This document shows, piece by piece, positions 32,227-39,947 of a DNA stretch of 64,000 nucleotides. Within the stretch, counting starts at the first letter, position 1. Each line of letters opens with the position of its first letter. The stretch lies in NCBI RefSeq assembly GCF_002295115.1, contig NZ_NSFV01000014.1, forward strand, positions 62,001 to 126,000. Direction: 5' to 3'. The stretch is from Mesorhizobium sp. WSM4311 (GTDB taxonomy: Bacteria > Pseudomonadota > Alphaproteobacteria > Rhizobiales > Rhizobiaceae). The notes under the pieces were generated by a model that saw only the letters and a program-made list of their open reading frames with translations, was not told the DNA's origin and did no database searches. The position numbers and the translations under genes are program-made.

Positions 32227-32479
32227 GGTTGATCTCGCCCCTTCTTGGGTGAGGAACACAAGTCTTCCAAGGGTAGCGCCAGCACCCGGACCTTCGGTCC
32301 AGTGGGGCGAGCCGCGGGTCTCGCCCGTCCTTCGGCCCCCCACAAGGGGGAGGTAGAAAGCCCGCCTTTTGCCACATCTCCAGAAGAGCACTATCGCATG
32401 GGCGGACGAGGCGCTTCCTCACCCTCCCCCTTGTGGGGAGGGTCGCTGCGAAGCAGCGGGGTGGGGGCAGCGCGCGCGC
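32227..32479. other. Intergenic repeats between LysR gene and tautomerase
   Basis: Convergent gap. GGGGCGAGCCGCGGGTCTCG continuing to 32337 is the reverse complement of about 20679-20709. A family B repeat follows at 32421-32470. No gene seen. Confidence 0.6.
32421..32470 (-). repeat. Intergenic repeat, family B copy 2
   Basis: ACCCTCCCCCTTGTGGGGAG, then GGTCGCTGCGAAGCAGCGGG. This is an almost exact reverse complement of 9109-9153, some 23 kb away. Confidence 0.8.
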
Positions 32480-32692
32480 CTACTCTTTGGCGCGATAGGC
32501 TTCCGGTATGACGAACACTTCGTCGGCCCGGCCATAGCCGCCGTCGGCGATCTCCTCGACCAGCACCATGGTGGTGGGCCGCACGCCTTCGCCGAAAAAG
32601 TCGACGAACATGGCTGTGGTCCGATGGATCAGGTCTTCCTTCTGCGCCTTGGAGAGTGCCGCCTGCGGCAGCTTGATGTTGGCGAATGGCAT
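32480..32692 (-). CDS. 4-oxalocrotonate tautomerase family protein
   Basis: 70 residues, the family's normal size. After Met removal Pro2 becomes the N-terminal catalytic base (MPFANIKLPQ). LSKAQKEDLIHRTTAMFVDFFG is the long helix, and TTMVLVEEIADGGYG the second strand. These small enzymes work as oligomers on enol-keto substrates. It is last of the SDR operon divergent from the LysR gene at 33679. The substrate is unknown. Confidence 0.88.
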   Translation of the reverse strand: MPFANIKLPQAALSKAQKEDLIHRTTAMFVDFFGEGVRPTTMVLVEEIADGGYGRADEVFVIPEAYRAKE

Positions 32693-32722
32693 GATCGTTT
32701 CCTTTCTGTAGGGATTGGGTTT

Positions 32723-32806
32723 TCAGGCTTTGGGACGGAGCAGGTCGGCAAGGCCGATCCGTTCCAGGAGTTGCGCGCACGCGGTGATCAGGATTGTCCG
32801 TTGCAT
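32723..32806 (-). CDS. Possible 27-residue small protein
   Basis: MQRTILITACAQLLERIGLA plus DLLRPKA. It begins 13 bases after the SDR stop. A strong ribosome site (GAGGAGG) precedes the ATG by a few bases, and it ends 30 bases before the tautomerase start. Good translation signals in an operon gap suggest a real short peptide, or a coupling leader. No homology is recognisable. Confidence 0.35.
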   Translation of the reverse strand: MQRTILITACAQLLERIGLADLLRPKA

Positions 32807-32816
32807 GTCAGCCTCC

Positions 32817-33575
32817 TCAGATCGCCCCGCCATTGGCACGGATGATTTGTCCGTTGACCCAGCCACTGTCCGGCCCGGCCAGGAACGAGACCACGCCGGC
32901 AATGTCATCGGGCTGGCCGAGCCGGCCGAGCGGGATCATCTTGCCGATGGCCTCGATCTGCGCCGGGCTCTTGCCGTCCATGAACAGCGCGGTCTCGACT
33001 GGGCCGGGCGCCACGGCATTGACCGTGACGCGGCGCCCGCCAAGCTCCTTGGCCAGGATATGCGTCATCGCCTCGACGGCCGCCTTGGTGGCGGCGTAGA
33101 CGCCGTAGCCCGGCTGCAGGAAGCCGACGACGCTGCTGGAGAAATTGACGATGCGGCCACCCTCGCGAAGGCGTTTCGCGCCCTCGCGCATGCCCCGGAA
33201 CACGCCGCCGAGATTGACCGCGATCTGCGCGTCGAAGGACGCATCGTCGGTCTGCGCGATCGGCGACAGCTTCATGATGCCGGCATTGTTGACCAGCATG
33301 TCGACGCCGCCGAACGCCTTTTCGCCGGCATCGAAAAGGGTGGCGATGCCGGTGGGGTCGGCGATGTCGGCCTGCACGGCGATCGCCTTGCCGCCTTCGG
33401 CTTCGATCGCGCCGACGACCGCTTCGGCCTCGGTGCGGCCCCGTGCATAGTTGACGACGACGGCGAAGCCGTCGCGGGCGAGCCGCTGCGCGATCGCCGC
33501 ACCGATGCCCTTGGAAGCGCCGGTCACGATCGCGGTTCTGATTGGGTCGCCCGTCTTTGTCTGCTGGTTTGTCAT
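32817..33575 (-). CDS. Short-chain dehydrogenase/reductase
   Basis: 252 residues. NAD(P) motif TGASKGIGAAIAQRLA (about 19-34), NNAG (about 97-100), catalytic Ser in VNFSSSVVGF, and YAATK for YxxxK (about 161-165). VAPGPVETALF follows. Classical SDR of the 3-oxoacyl-reductase-like group. First gene of a minus-strand operon with the tautomerase, divergent from a LysR gene. Confidence 0.92.
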   Translation of the reverse strand: MTNQQTKTGDPIRTAIVTGASKGIGAAIAQRLARDGFAVVVNYARGRTEAEAVVGAIEAEGGKAIAVQADIADPTGIATLFDAGEKAFGGVDMLVNNAGIMKLSPIAQTDDASFDAQIAVNLGGVFRGMREGAKRLREGGRIVNFSSSVVGFLQPGYGVYAATKAAVEAMTHILAKELGGRRVTVNAVAPGPVETALFMDGKSPAQIEAIGKMIPLGRLGQPDDIAGVVSFLAGPDSGWVNGQIIRANGGAI

Positions 33576-33678
33576 GGGAGTCTCTCCGTGTTGCTGGTGA
33601 CACGGATATAGATGCAGCCTCCTTTTGGATAATCAGCCGTCACTTGACATCACTATTCGGAAACTGCGAACAAAGGCC

Positions 33679-34572
33679 ATGGATCGCCTGGACACGATGC
33701 GGCTCTTCGTTCGCGTGCTCGAGCGGCGCAGTTTCACCGCTGCCGCCGCCGATCTCGGCCTGCCGCGCTCAACCGCGACGGAAGCGATCCGCCGGCTCGA
33801 GGAACATCTCGGCGCACGTCTGCTGGAGCGGACGACGCGGCAGGTGAACGCCACGCAGGACGGCGAGGCCTATTACCGGCGCTGCCTGTCGATCCTGGCC
33901 GAGATCGAGGACGCGGAAGCCGCCTTCCGCAAGGCCGAGCCCTTCGGCCTGCTGCGCATCGACGCCAGCACGCTGCTCACCCGCACCTTCCTGCTGCCGC
34001 GCCTGCCGGAGTTTCTTGCGCGCTACCCCCGCATCGACCTGCAGATCGGCCAGAGCGACCGGCTGGTCGACCTCGTGCGCGAGGGCGTCGATTGCGTCAT
34101 CCGCGTCGGCGAGCCGCCCGACAGCGGCATGATCATGCGCCGGCTGGGGATGATCCGCGAGATGACCTGCGCCAGCCCCGCCTACCTCGAACGTTACGGC
34201 GTGCCCGCCTCCCCCGACGCGCTCGACGGCCATCAGGCCGTGGGCTTCGTCTCGTCGCGCACCGGCGAGGTGCTGCCCTTCGAATTCACCGTCAACGGCA
34301 AGACCCGCGAGATCAGGCTGCCGGGCCGCGTCGCCGCCAACAATTCCGACACCGCCGCCGATCTGGCGCGGCTCGGCCTCGGCCTCATCCAGGCGCCGCG
34401 CTATCGCTTCGAGAAGGACCTTGCCCAGGGCACGCTGGTCGAAGTGCTGGCCGACTGCCCGCCCTCGCCGACGCGGCTATCGGCGCTCTACCCGCAGAAC
34501 CGCCAGCTCTCGCCGCGCCTGCGCGTCTTCCTCGATTGGGCCGCGCACATCTTCGCCGAGGCCAATCTGTAG
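33679..34572 (+). CDS. LysR-family regulator
   Basis: 297 residues from the ATG at 33679 (the longer frame upstream overlaps the promoter region). The winged helix is MDRLDTMRLFVRVLERRSFT, followed by LPRSTATEAIRRLEEHLGARLLERTT. The effector-binding domain starts near 90 (LLRIDASTLLTRTFLLPRL). It is typical of the regulators divergent from SDR genes in rhizobia. It presumably controls the operon that starts at 33575 across the 103-base gap. Confidence 0.92.
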   Translation: MDRLDTMRLFVRVLERRSFTAAAADLGLPRSTATEAIRRLEEHLGARLLERTTRQVNATQDGEAYYRRCLSILAEIEDAEAAFRKAEPFGLLRIDASTLLTRTFLLPRLPEFLARYPRIDLQIGQSDRLVDLVREGVDCVIRVGEPPDSGMIMRRLGMIREMTCASPAYLERYGVPASPDALDGHQAVGFVSSRTGEVLPFEFTVNGKTREIRLPGRVAANNSDTAADLARLGLGLIQAPRYRFEKDLAQGTLVEVLADCPPSPTRLSALYPQNRQLSPRLRVFLDWAAHIFAEANL

Positions 34573-34692
34573 GGATGCGGCCATCGGTCGTGCCCATCAT
34601 GGGTCTCTCGCCGCCATCGACCCCATCGCCGACGAAACCATAGGTATTGAAGCAAAATAGCGGTATTCTGCGCGGGGTCTTGGGATAAGCGG

Positions 34693-35628
34693 ATGGATTT
34701 CAGCACGGGTCATGGCTACCTCCTCATTGGCGGCCTCATCCTGGTCGGCACCGGGCTGCTGATCCTGTCGCTGATCGTCAATCTTGGCGTCGCCCACAGC
34801 GTGCGCAACGACGTGCGCCATCGTGAAAAGCTGCTCGAATATTATCGCAACATCTTCTCACAGCTGGGCGTGATCCTGATCGGCATCGGCGTGTCGCTGT
34901 TCATCTTCTTCTTCCAGCAGAACTATCAGGACCAGCGCCGGCGCGAGACCGAGCTGCAGCAGGTTCTCGCCAAACTCGCCGCGCGCATTGCCCGCGGCGC
35001 GCCGGTGATGCAGTCGCTGGAAGAATTCGACGAGTTGCTGGATGAAGGCGGACCCTATCTCAGCCCCCAGCTTGGCGGCAAGAACACCGCCGTCAGCCTC
35101 CACGGGACAGAGCTCGGCAAACAGGCGGCCAGGATCCTGCTGGTCGAGCGAGACGTCGATCTCGCGGACTTCGAGGTGCTGAACCTGTCGCGCGATTTCG
35201 AATCCTCTTTCGTCGTCAACGAGCTGGATTCCAGGCTGTGGTTCGACATAGTGCGCGACGAGAGCGAGATCAAATACGCCACCACCCAGCTCGCCCTCGA
35301 CTACAAGGACCTGCGGGACACGATCGGCGGCGATCCGCCGGAGGCAGCGGTCGCCGACCCGGAAAAGGAGAGCCGGGTCAAGCGGGAGGTGCTCGACATC
35401 TTCTACGATGCCGATCTGCTGCGCCAGCGCTCCAGGCAGCATCTGGCCCGCGCCTGCTGGCTGTTCAGCCAAGGGCGTGGCTTCATCGGCGCGGCCCCGG
35501 TCAATGCGATCGAGGCCGATGCCAGGTCGCACCAGGAATGGCTCGATCGCTCGAAGCCGGTGTTGTCGCAGGCGAAGTCGGGCAGCGGCGATTGCTTCAC
35601 ACTGCTCCGGTTCGGCCAGGGGTCTTGA
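34693..35628 (+). CDS. Membrane protein with two N-terminal helices, unknown function
   Basis: 311 residues. Two membrane helices (about 10-33, YLLIGGLILVGTGLLILSLI, and 57-75, LGVILIGIGVSLFIFFFQ) are followed by a charged coiled-coil start (QDQRRRETELQQVLAKLAAR) and about 220 cytoplasmic or periplasmic residues without a domain I recognise. It appears monocistronic. Codon use is normal for the chromosome. No function assigned. Confidence 0.75.
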   Translation: MDFSTGHGYLLIGGLILVGTGLLILSLIVNLGVAHSVRNDVRHREKLLEYYRNIFSQLGVILIGIGVSLFIFFFQQNYQDQRRRETELQQVLAKLAARIARGAPVMQSLEEFDELLDEGGPYLSPQLGGKNTAVSLHGTELGKQAARILLVERDVDLADFEVLNLSRDFESSFVVNELDSRLWFDIVRDESEIKYATTQLALDYKDLRDTIGGDPPEAAVADPEKESRVKREVLDIFYDADLLRQRSRQHLARACWLFSQGRGFIGAAPVNAIEADARSHQEWLDRSKPVLSQAKSGSGDCFTLLRFGQGS

Positions 35629-35929
35629 GTTGGGGGCGATAGGCAAGGCCCGCTGCTCGGTGACAAAACCAATCACTTTCAAAGACCGGGTTGGCCGGGA
35701 GACACATTCATAGTGGTCCGAGCGTTGGTACCCGGACTTCGACAATGGCGCCCCAGATTCCAAAGGAGTAGGCTTCACTCTGTACCTAAACCTCTTGGCT
35801 GGTCGAATGAGGTTTTCGATGAACCCCCTTCGACGGCCCCCCATTCTCATCTAGTTCAGTGCTCGCAAAATTGGAGGTAGACCAAAGCGAGGGGTTCGTG
35901 AGTGGGACAGCCTCGACCTTCTTGCTACG
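35629..35929. other. Intergenic region, 301 bases
   Basis: A convergent gap. The short frames here have no domain or translation signal. No hairpin with a T tract was found. Confidence 0.35.
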
Positions 35930-36313
35930 TCACGAGGATAAGATCACCGTTGCCGCCCCAAGGGCCGCGAGGACCTGCTGGTAGGTCTCGGCGACAAGTG
36001 TGAACGTGCCATTTTCCGCAATGATAGCGCAATGACCGGTTTTCGTTTCATGTATTTCAACAATGGCGTCAGCATTGAACCACGTAGGAATTGAAGCCTT
36101 CCCACCCACAAATAGGCGAAAAGTCACAATTCTTGCCTGGGTCATTATTCGCGCGGCGATAACTTCGGCCGCCTCGGCCGTTTCATCGCTCCAATTGCTA
36201 CAAATTATGCTGGTCCCCGACTTTGACGTATGTCTGTCGACATACAAAAGCTGAACCAAATTTCTAGGATTTATAGATGACGTAAGCCCGTCGCTGTTTA
36301 CGAATTCGATCAT
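35930..36313 (-). CDS. Hypothetical protein, 127 residues
   Basis: The start is well supported: GGGAGGAA seven bases before the ATG at 36313. It begins IEFVNSDGLTSSINPRNLVQ and ends VAETYQQVLAALGAATVIL. It has no signal peptide or membrane helix and mixed alpha/beta character. Its AT content is higher than that of its neighbours, a sign of possible transfer. I do not recognise the family. Confidence 0.6.
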   Translation of the reverse strand: MIEFVNSDGLTSSINPRNLVQLLYVDRHTSKSGTSIICSNWSDETAEAAEVIAARIMTQARIVTFRLFVGGKASIPTWFNADAIVEIHETKTGHCAIIAENGTFTLVAETYQQVLAALGAATVILSS

Positions 36314-36541
36314 CGTTTCCTCCCTCGCAAGTTGCTACATTGATCGCTTACCCTTATGTAGTCAACAAGTATTCAAATCGAACTGCGCCATTGGTCAGCT
36401 TTACTTAGGTACGGAAGCGACATGGATCGCCCCATACGCCGAGACCGATGCTGCCGGGCATGTCTGGGAAGCTGCTCCGACTCTTCTGACTAGGTGTCTG
36501 AAATGGGCCGGAAGCGGACTGTCCGTTTCCGACCCCGCCAC

Positions 36542-37669
36542 TTACCCCGCGTTGCTTACTTCGTCGCTGAGCGCACGCTCGTTGGGATCGATCGAACCCA
36601 AATTCTTGACAACCCGGAACCGACCGCCCTGCGCCTGCGCGATGTACATGTTCATGCGAACATGGTGCTGGCCGGGGACCATTTCGGCCGGGCCACCCGG
36701 TCCCTCGCTGATGCGGGCGTGATCGAGCGCCCGGATGACCGCGTCCCGCTCGGCACTGCCCGCTTCCTTCACCGCCGCTTCCCACATCTTGATCGCCCGG
36801 TAGTGCCCGGTGCATCCGCTGCCCGCGGTCAGGGTAGCGCCACCGGGGAACCGTTCACCGTAGCGGCGCAACAGCGCGCGACCGAACGGTTCGTCGAGTT
36901 CCTGGTAGTAGTCGAGGCAGCTGTAGAGGCCTTCGATCTGATCGGACGGCACCAGATTGAAGAAGTTCTCGTCGAAGTAGGTGCAGACGATCTTGCCGCC
37001 GCGTTTGCCGAAACCCGCCTTGTGCAACTCTTCGAGAAACGGCGTCAGGCCCGGCGGGACGATGGTGTTGAAAACCACGTCGGTGCCGCTCGCCATGATC
37101 TGCTGCACCGTCCGCCGGAAATCGACGGTGTCCAGCGGAAAATACTCCTCGCCGACGATCTCGCCGCCATTGGCGCGCACCGCCCGGCTCGCCGCCTTGT
37201 TCAGCAAATGGGGCCAGATGTAGTCGGCCGATGGCAAATAGAACCGCTTCGCGCCGGTGCTGTTCATGAGCCATGGTATCAGCGGCTCGACCTGCTGGGC
37301 GGGCACGGGCCCGGTGCAGAAGATCAGCGGATCGTTTTCCTGTCCCTCATACTGTTCGGTGTAGATGTAGAGCGTCCTGCCCCGGGTGACCGCCTCGCTC
37401 TTGATGGCCAGGCGGGTCGAACTGTAGATGCCGCCGACGACCACGTCGACCTTGTCGACGTCGACCAGTTTCGCGGCCCTTGCCTTGGCAACGCTGTCCG
37501 TGGTCTCGCCATCCTCGATGACGAGTTCCACCGGCCGGCCGAGCAAGCCGCCTTTGGCGTTGATGTCGTCGACAAGCATGGTGGTGAGGTTCGCATTTGC
37601 GACGCCCATGAAAGACAATGGGCCGGTGAGTTCGGCGACAAGGCCGATCTTGATGGGTTTCGGATCCAT
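36542..37669 (-). CDS. AmiC/UrtA-like amide or urea binding protein without signal peptide
   Basis: 375 residues from the ATG at 37669, preceded by GGAGAA. The fold is periplasmic-binding-protein type I: IKIGLVAELTGPLSFMGVAN, DDINAKGGLLGRPVELVIED, VVVGGIYSSTRLA and FRVVKNLGSIDPNE. It matches the UrtA/AmiC group that binds urea, short amides or branched amino acids. No export signal is present even in the extended upstream frame, and no ABC permease or ATPase genes adjoin. A cytoplasmic sensor like Pseudomonas AmiC, which frees an antiterminator when amide binds, is therefore a real alternative to a transport role. Confidence 0.82.
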   Translation of the reverse strand: MDPKPIKIGLVAELTGPLSFMGVANANLTTMLVDDINAKGGLLGRPVELVIEDGETTDSVAKARAAKLVDVDKVDVVVGGIYSSTRLAIKSEAVTRGRTLYIYTEQYEGQENDPLIFCTGPVPAQQVEPLIPWLMNSTGAKRFYLPSADYIWPHLLNKAASRAVRANGGEIVGEEYFPLDTVDFRRTVQQIMASGTDVVFNTIVPPGLTPFLEELHKAGFGKRGGKIVCTYFDENFFNLVPSDQIEGLYSCLDYYQELDEPFGRALLRRYGERFPGGATLTAGSGCTGHYRAIKMWEAAVKEAGSAERDAVIRALDHARISEGPGGPAEMVPGQHHVRMNMYIAQAQGGRFRVVKNLGSIDPNERALSDEVSNAG

Positions 37670-37740
37670 TTGATTTCTCCAAATCTTGGGGTTCGTCGGG
37701 GGCGCGCCGCCTGGCGGCAGGCGGCACCCGGTGCGGGACA

Positions 37741-38013
37741 TCAGGCCTCGTAGTGGCCGAGCAGCAGTGCCGCCTGCGGCTTGCCGACATGGCCGGCTTC
37801 CTGCAGGATCGCTGGCACCTCCGGATCGGACACGAAATTCTTCCAGCCCTCGGCGTCCCAGTCGAAGATCGCCCAGACGCGGTCGGGCTCGCTGGGGTCG
37901 CGGAAGACGGTCGCGCCGTTCGAGCCGTGCAGCCGGCGCTTGTCGGCGCCCTTGGTCGAAAAGATACGGATGAAGTGGTCGATATCAGCCACTTTGGTCG
38001 TTGCGAGCAGCAT
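37741..38013 (-). CDS. Small ferredoxin-fold-like hypothetical protein
   Basis: 90 residues. A good ribosome site (AGGAGG) precedes the ATG at 38013. Pattern: MLLATTKVADIDHFIRIFST, VFRDPSEPDRVWAIFDWDAE, then VPAILQEAGH. The strand-helix order resembles dimeric alpha-beta barrel (ABM-like) proteins. It lies between the HD-LuxR gene and the binding-protein gene on the same strand with gaps of 90 and 71 bases. Function unknown. Confidence 0.65.
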   Translation of the reverse strand: MLLATTKVADIDHFIRIFSTKGADKRRLHGSNGATVFRDPSEPDRVWAIFDWDAEGWKNFVSDPEVPAILQEAGHVGKPQAALLLGHYEA

Positions 38014-38103
38014 CTGATTTCCTCCTGTCGGTTGCGGCCGTCATTGGCCTGTCGACGGGATCACGATGCGCGCCCTGGAGCAGGCGCGCATGGGGTGGAT
38101 TCC

Positions 38104-39681
38104 CTATGCCGGCGTTTCGCCCGGCCGGACAAGGCCGTGCTCGACCGCGTAGAGCGCGGCCGCGGCACGGGTGGTCACGCCGATCTTGGCATAGACGCTC
38201 TGGATATGGTGGTCCGCGGTCTTGGGCGAGATGTCGAGCTTTCGGGCCACTTCCTTCGCCGTAAGTCCGGCGGCGATCACGCGCAGCACCTCGACCTCGC
38301 GCGGCGTCATTCCGGCCAGCGCTCGCGGCACGGCCCGCCGCGACGGCTGCCCGGCGAAGGACAATACGGCCTCGGCGGCGTCGGGGCAGATACAGCCGTC
38401 ACGCACGGCGGCTCGCAGCTGCGCCGCCGCCGCCTCGCTGGACAGCGCCTTGCGATGCGGACGTTCCTCTCGCGACGTCTGGAAGGCTTCGGCGGCGGCC
38501 AGGATCCTTGCCGCCGGGGACAGGTCCGAGCCGCCGACCTTGCGGTGATAGCCCGAGCCGTCCAGGCGCTCGTGATGGCGAAGCACGAGCGCGGCCATCG
38601 CCTCGCCCTCGCGACCGAACGAGGCCAGGGCCCGCTCGCCGTAATAGGCGTGCAGCTGTGCCGCGTCGCGTTCGCGCACCGACAGCGGACCGTTGCGCAT
38701 CCAGGTCGCCACCGGCACCACCAGTTCGCCAATGTCATGGATGCAGCCCGACCAGCGCAGCGCGCGAACATCAGGGTCGGGCAGCCCGATCCGCTTACCC
38801 GCACCCGCGGCCAGTTCCGACACCATCCTCGAATGGCCCTGCGTAAACGGCATGCGCATGTCGATCATGTCGGCTATGGCCAGGAACGCCTCGTCGCAAG
38901 CCCCCTCATCCAGCGTCACCGGCGGATCCGGCTCGAGCGCCAGGATGGTCTCGCGGTCGACCGTCGCGCCGATGCCCGCCATCAGGACCGCCGCGTTGGC
39001 CGAGACGAGCCGAGCCAGATCCGCTTCGTACGGACCGTCGCCGCGGCTGGCGACGGTTTCGGCCATCCCGTCGATGCCGACGGCATCGCTGAGCGCAATC
39101 GCATCCTGCGCCAATGTGATCAGGCGCACGGCGGGCAGGACATCCTCGCCACTCAGCCCGCGCGGCAGGCCCTTGCCGTCCCAGCGTTCGTAGATCTGCC
39201 CGAGATTGCGCCGGATCTCGTCGGACAGGCCGAGCCGCTCGCCGATCCGCTGCGCGACCTCGCAATGCGCGGTGAGCACCGGGCGCGCCACCGCGAGCGC
39301 CTGCGACATCGCGGCCTCGATCGCCCTGCCCTGCGCGTCAGGCTCGAGATCGTAGTAGAATCGCTTGAAGGCCTGCACGAAGACCCTGCCCAGTTCCGCT
39401 CGATTGCCCATGTCGAGACCGACAAGATCCTGGCGCAGCGCGATTTCGTCGCCGAACGTGGCCGCCAGAAGGTCCGTGTCGGCATTGCAGCCGACATAGC
39501 GCAGCATCGACTGATGGTAGGCGCTGCGCCGAACCTCATCGGAAACGCCCGCAAGCTCGGCGATCCGCATTGCAAGCACGCAGGATTTCAGCGCGAAGTC
39601 GCGAGAATGGCCCGTGGCGAGGTCCGAGGCATAGGCCAGGACCATCATGAAGTCCGCCCGGCGTATCGAGACAGCTGTCAT
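38104..39681 (-). CDS. HD-GYP-type phosphohydrolase fused to LuxR DNA-binding domain
   Basis: 525 residues. The N-terminal half (about 1-200) is helical with partial HD features (AHCEVAQRIGERLGL, YERWDGKGLPRGL). The middle (about 285-400) has the HD site CIHDIGELVVP and HHERLDGSGYHRK, matching HHExxDGxGY of HD-GYP domains. The last 70 residues are a LuxR/GerE helix-turn-helix (TPREVEVLRVIAAGLTAKEV, KTADHHIQSVYAKIGV). A fusion that could link cyclic-dinucleotide or nucleotide turnover to transcription. It is first of a possible three-gene operon with the 90-residue protein and the binding protein. Confidence 0.87.
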   Translation of the reverse strand: MTAVSIRRADFMMVLAYASDLATGHSRDFALKSCVLAMRIAELAGVSDEVRRSAYHQSMLRYVGCNADTDLLAATFGDEIALRQDLVGLDMGNRAELGRVFVQAFKRFYYDLEPDAQGRAIEAAMSQALAVARPVLTAHCEVAQRIGERLGLSDEIRRNLGQIYERWDGKGLPRGLSGEDVLPAVRLITLAQDAIALSDAVGIDGMAETVASRGDGPYEADLARLVSANAAVLMAGIGATVDRETILALEPDPPVTLDEGACDEAFLAIADMIDMRMPFTQGHSRMVSELAAGAGKRIGLPDPDVRALRWSGCIHDIGELVVPVATWMRNGPLSVRERDAAQLHAYYGERALASFGREGEAMAALVLRHHERLDGSGYHRKVGGSDLSPAARILAAAEAFQTSREERPHRKALSSEAAAAQLRAAVRDGCICPDAAEAVLSFAGQPSRRAVPRALAGMTPREVEVLRVIAAGLTAKEVARKLDISPKTADHHIQSVYAKIGVTTRAAAALYAVEHGLVRPGETPA

Positions 39682-39947
39682 CGCACACCCCCAGTGATCC
39701 CTATGCTAGCCCCCTGCACCGCCGATACCTAGGGGAAAAAATCTCGAGCCGGATGCAGGTCCTGCGAGAAACAGAGTGTTCTGTTTTGGGGCCGAGTTCT
39801 GACTGTCGGCTTCCGGGCGTCGAGGCTTGAATAGCTGCCGTTAGGCGCGCGCTAATTTCAACGACGACTTTCGCCAGGATCGCACCCATCGAATGGGGAG
39901 GCGCTCAACGGTTCGTTGTGCTAACCTCGATAGCCGCGGAGGGCGCT

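Noticed and set aside
37753..39732. 659-codon plus-strand frame over the HD-GYP-LuxR gene
   Set aside because: The sense frame has HD-GYP and LuxR motifs; the antisense translation is Arg/His/Gln-rich and featureless.
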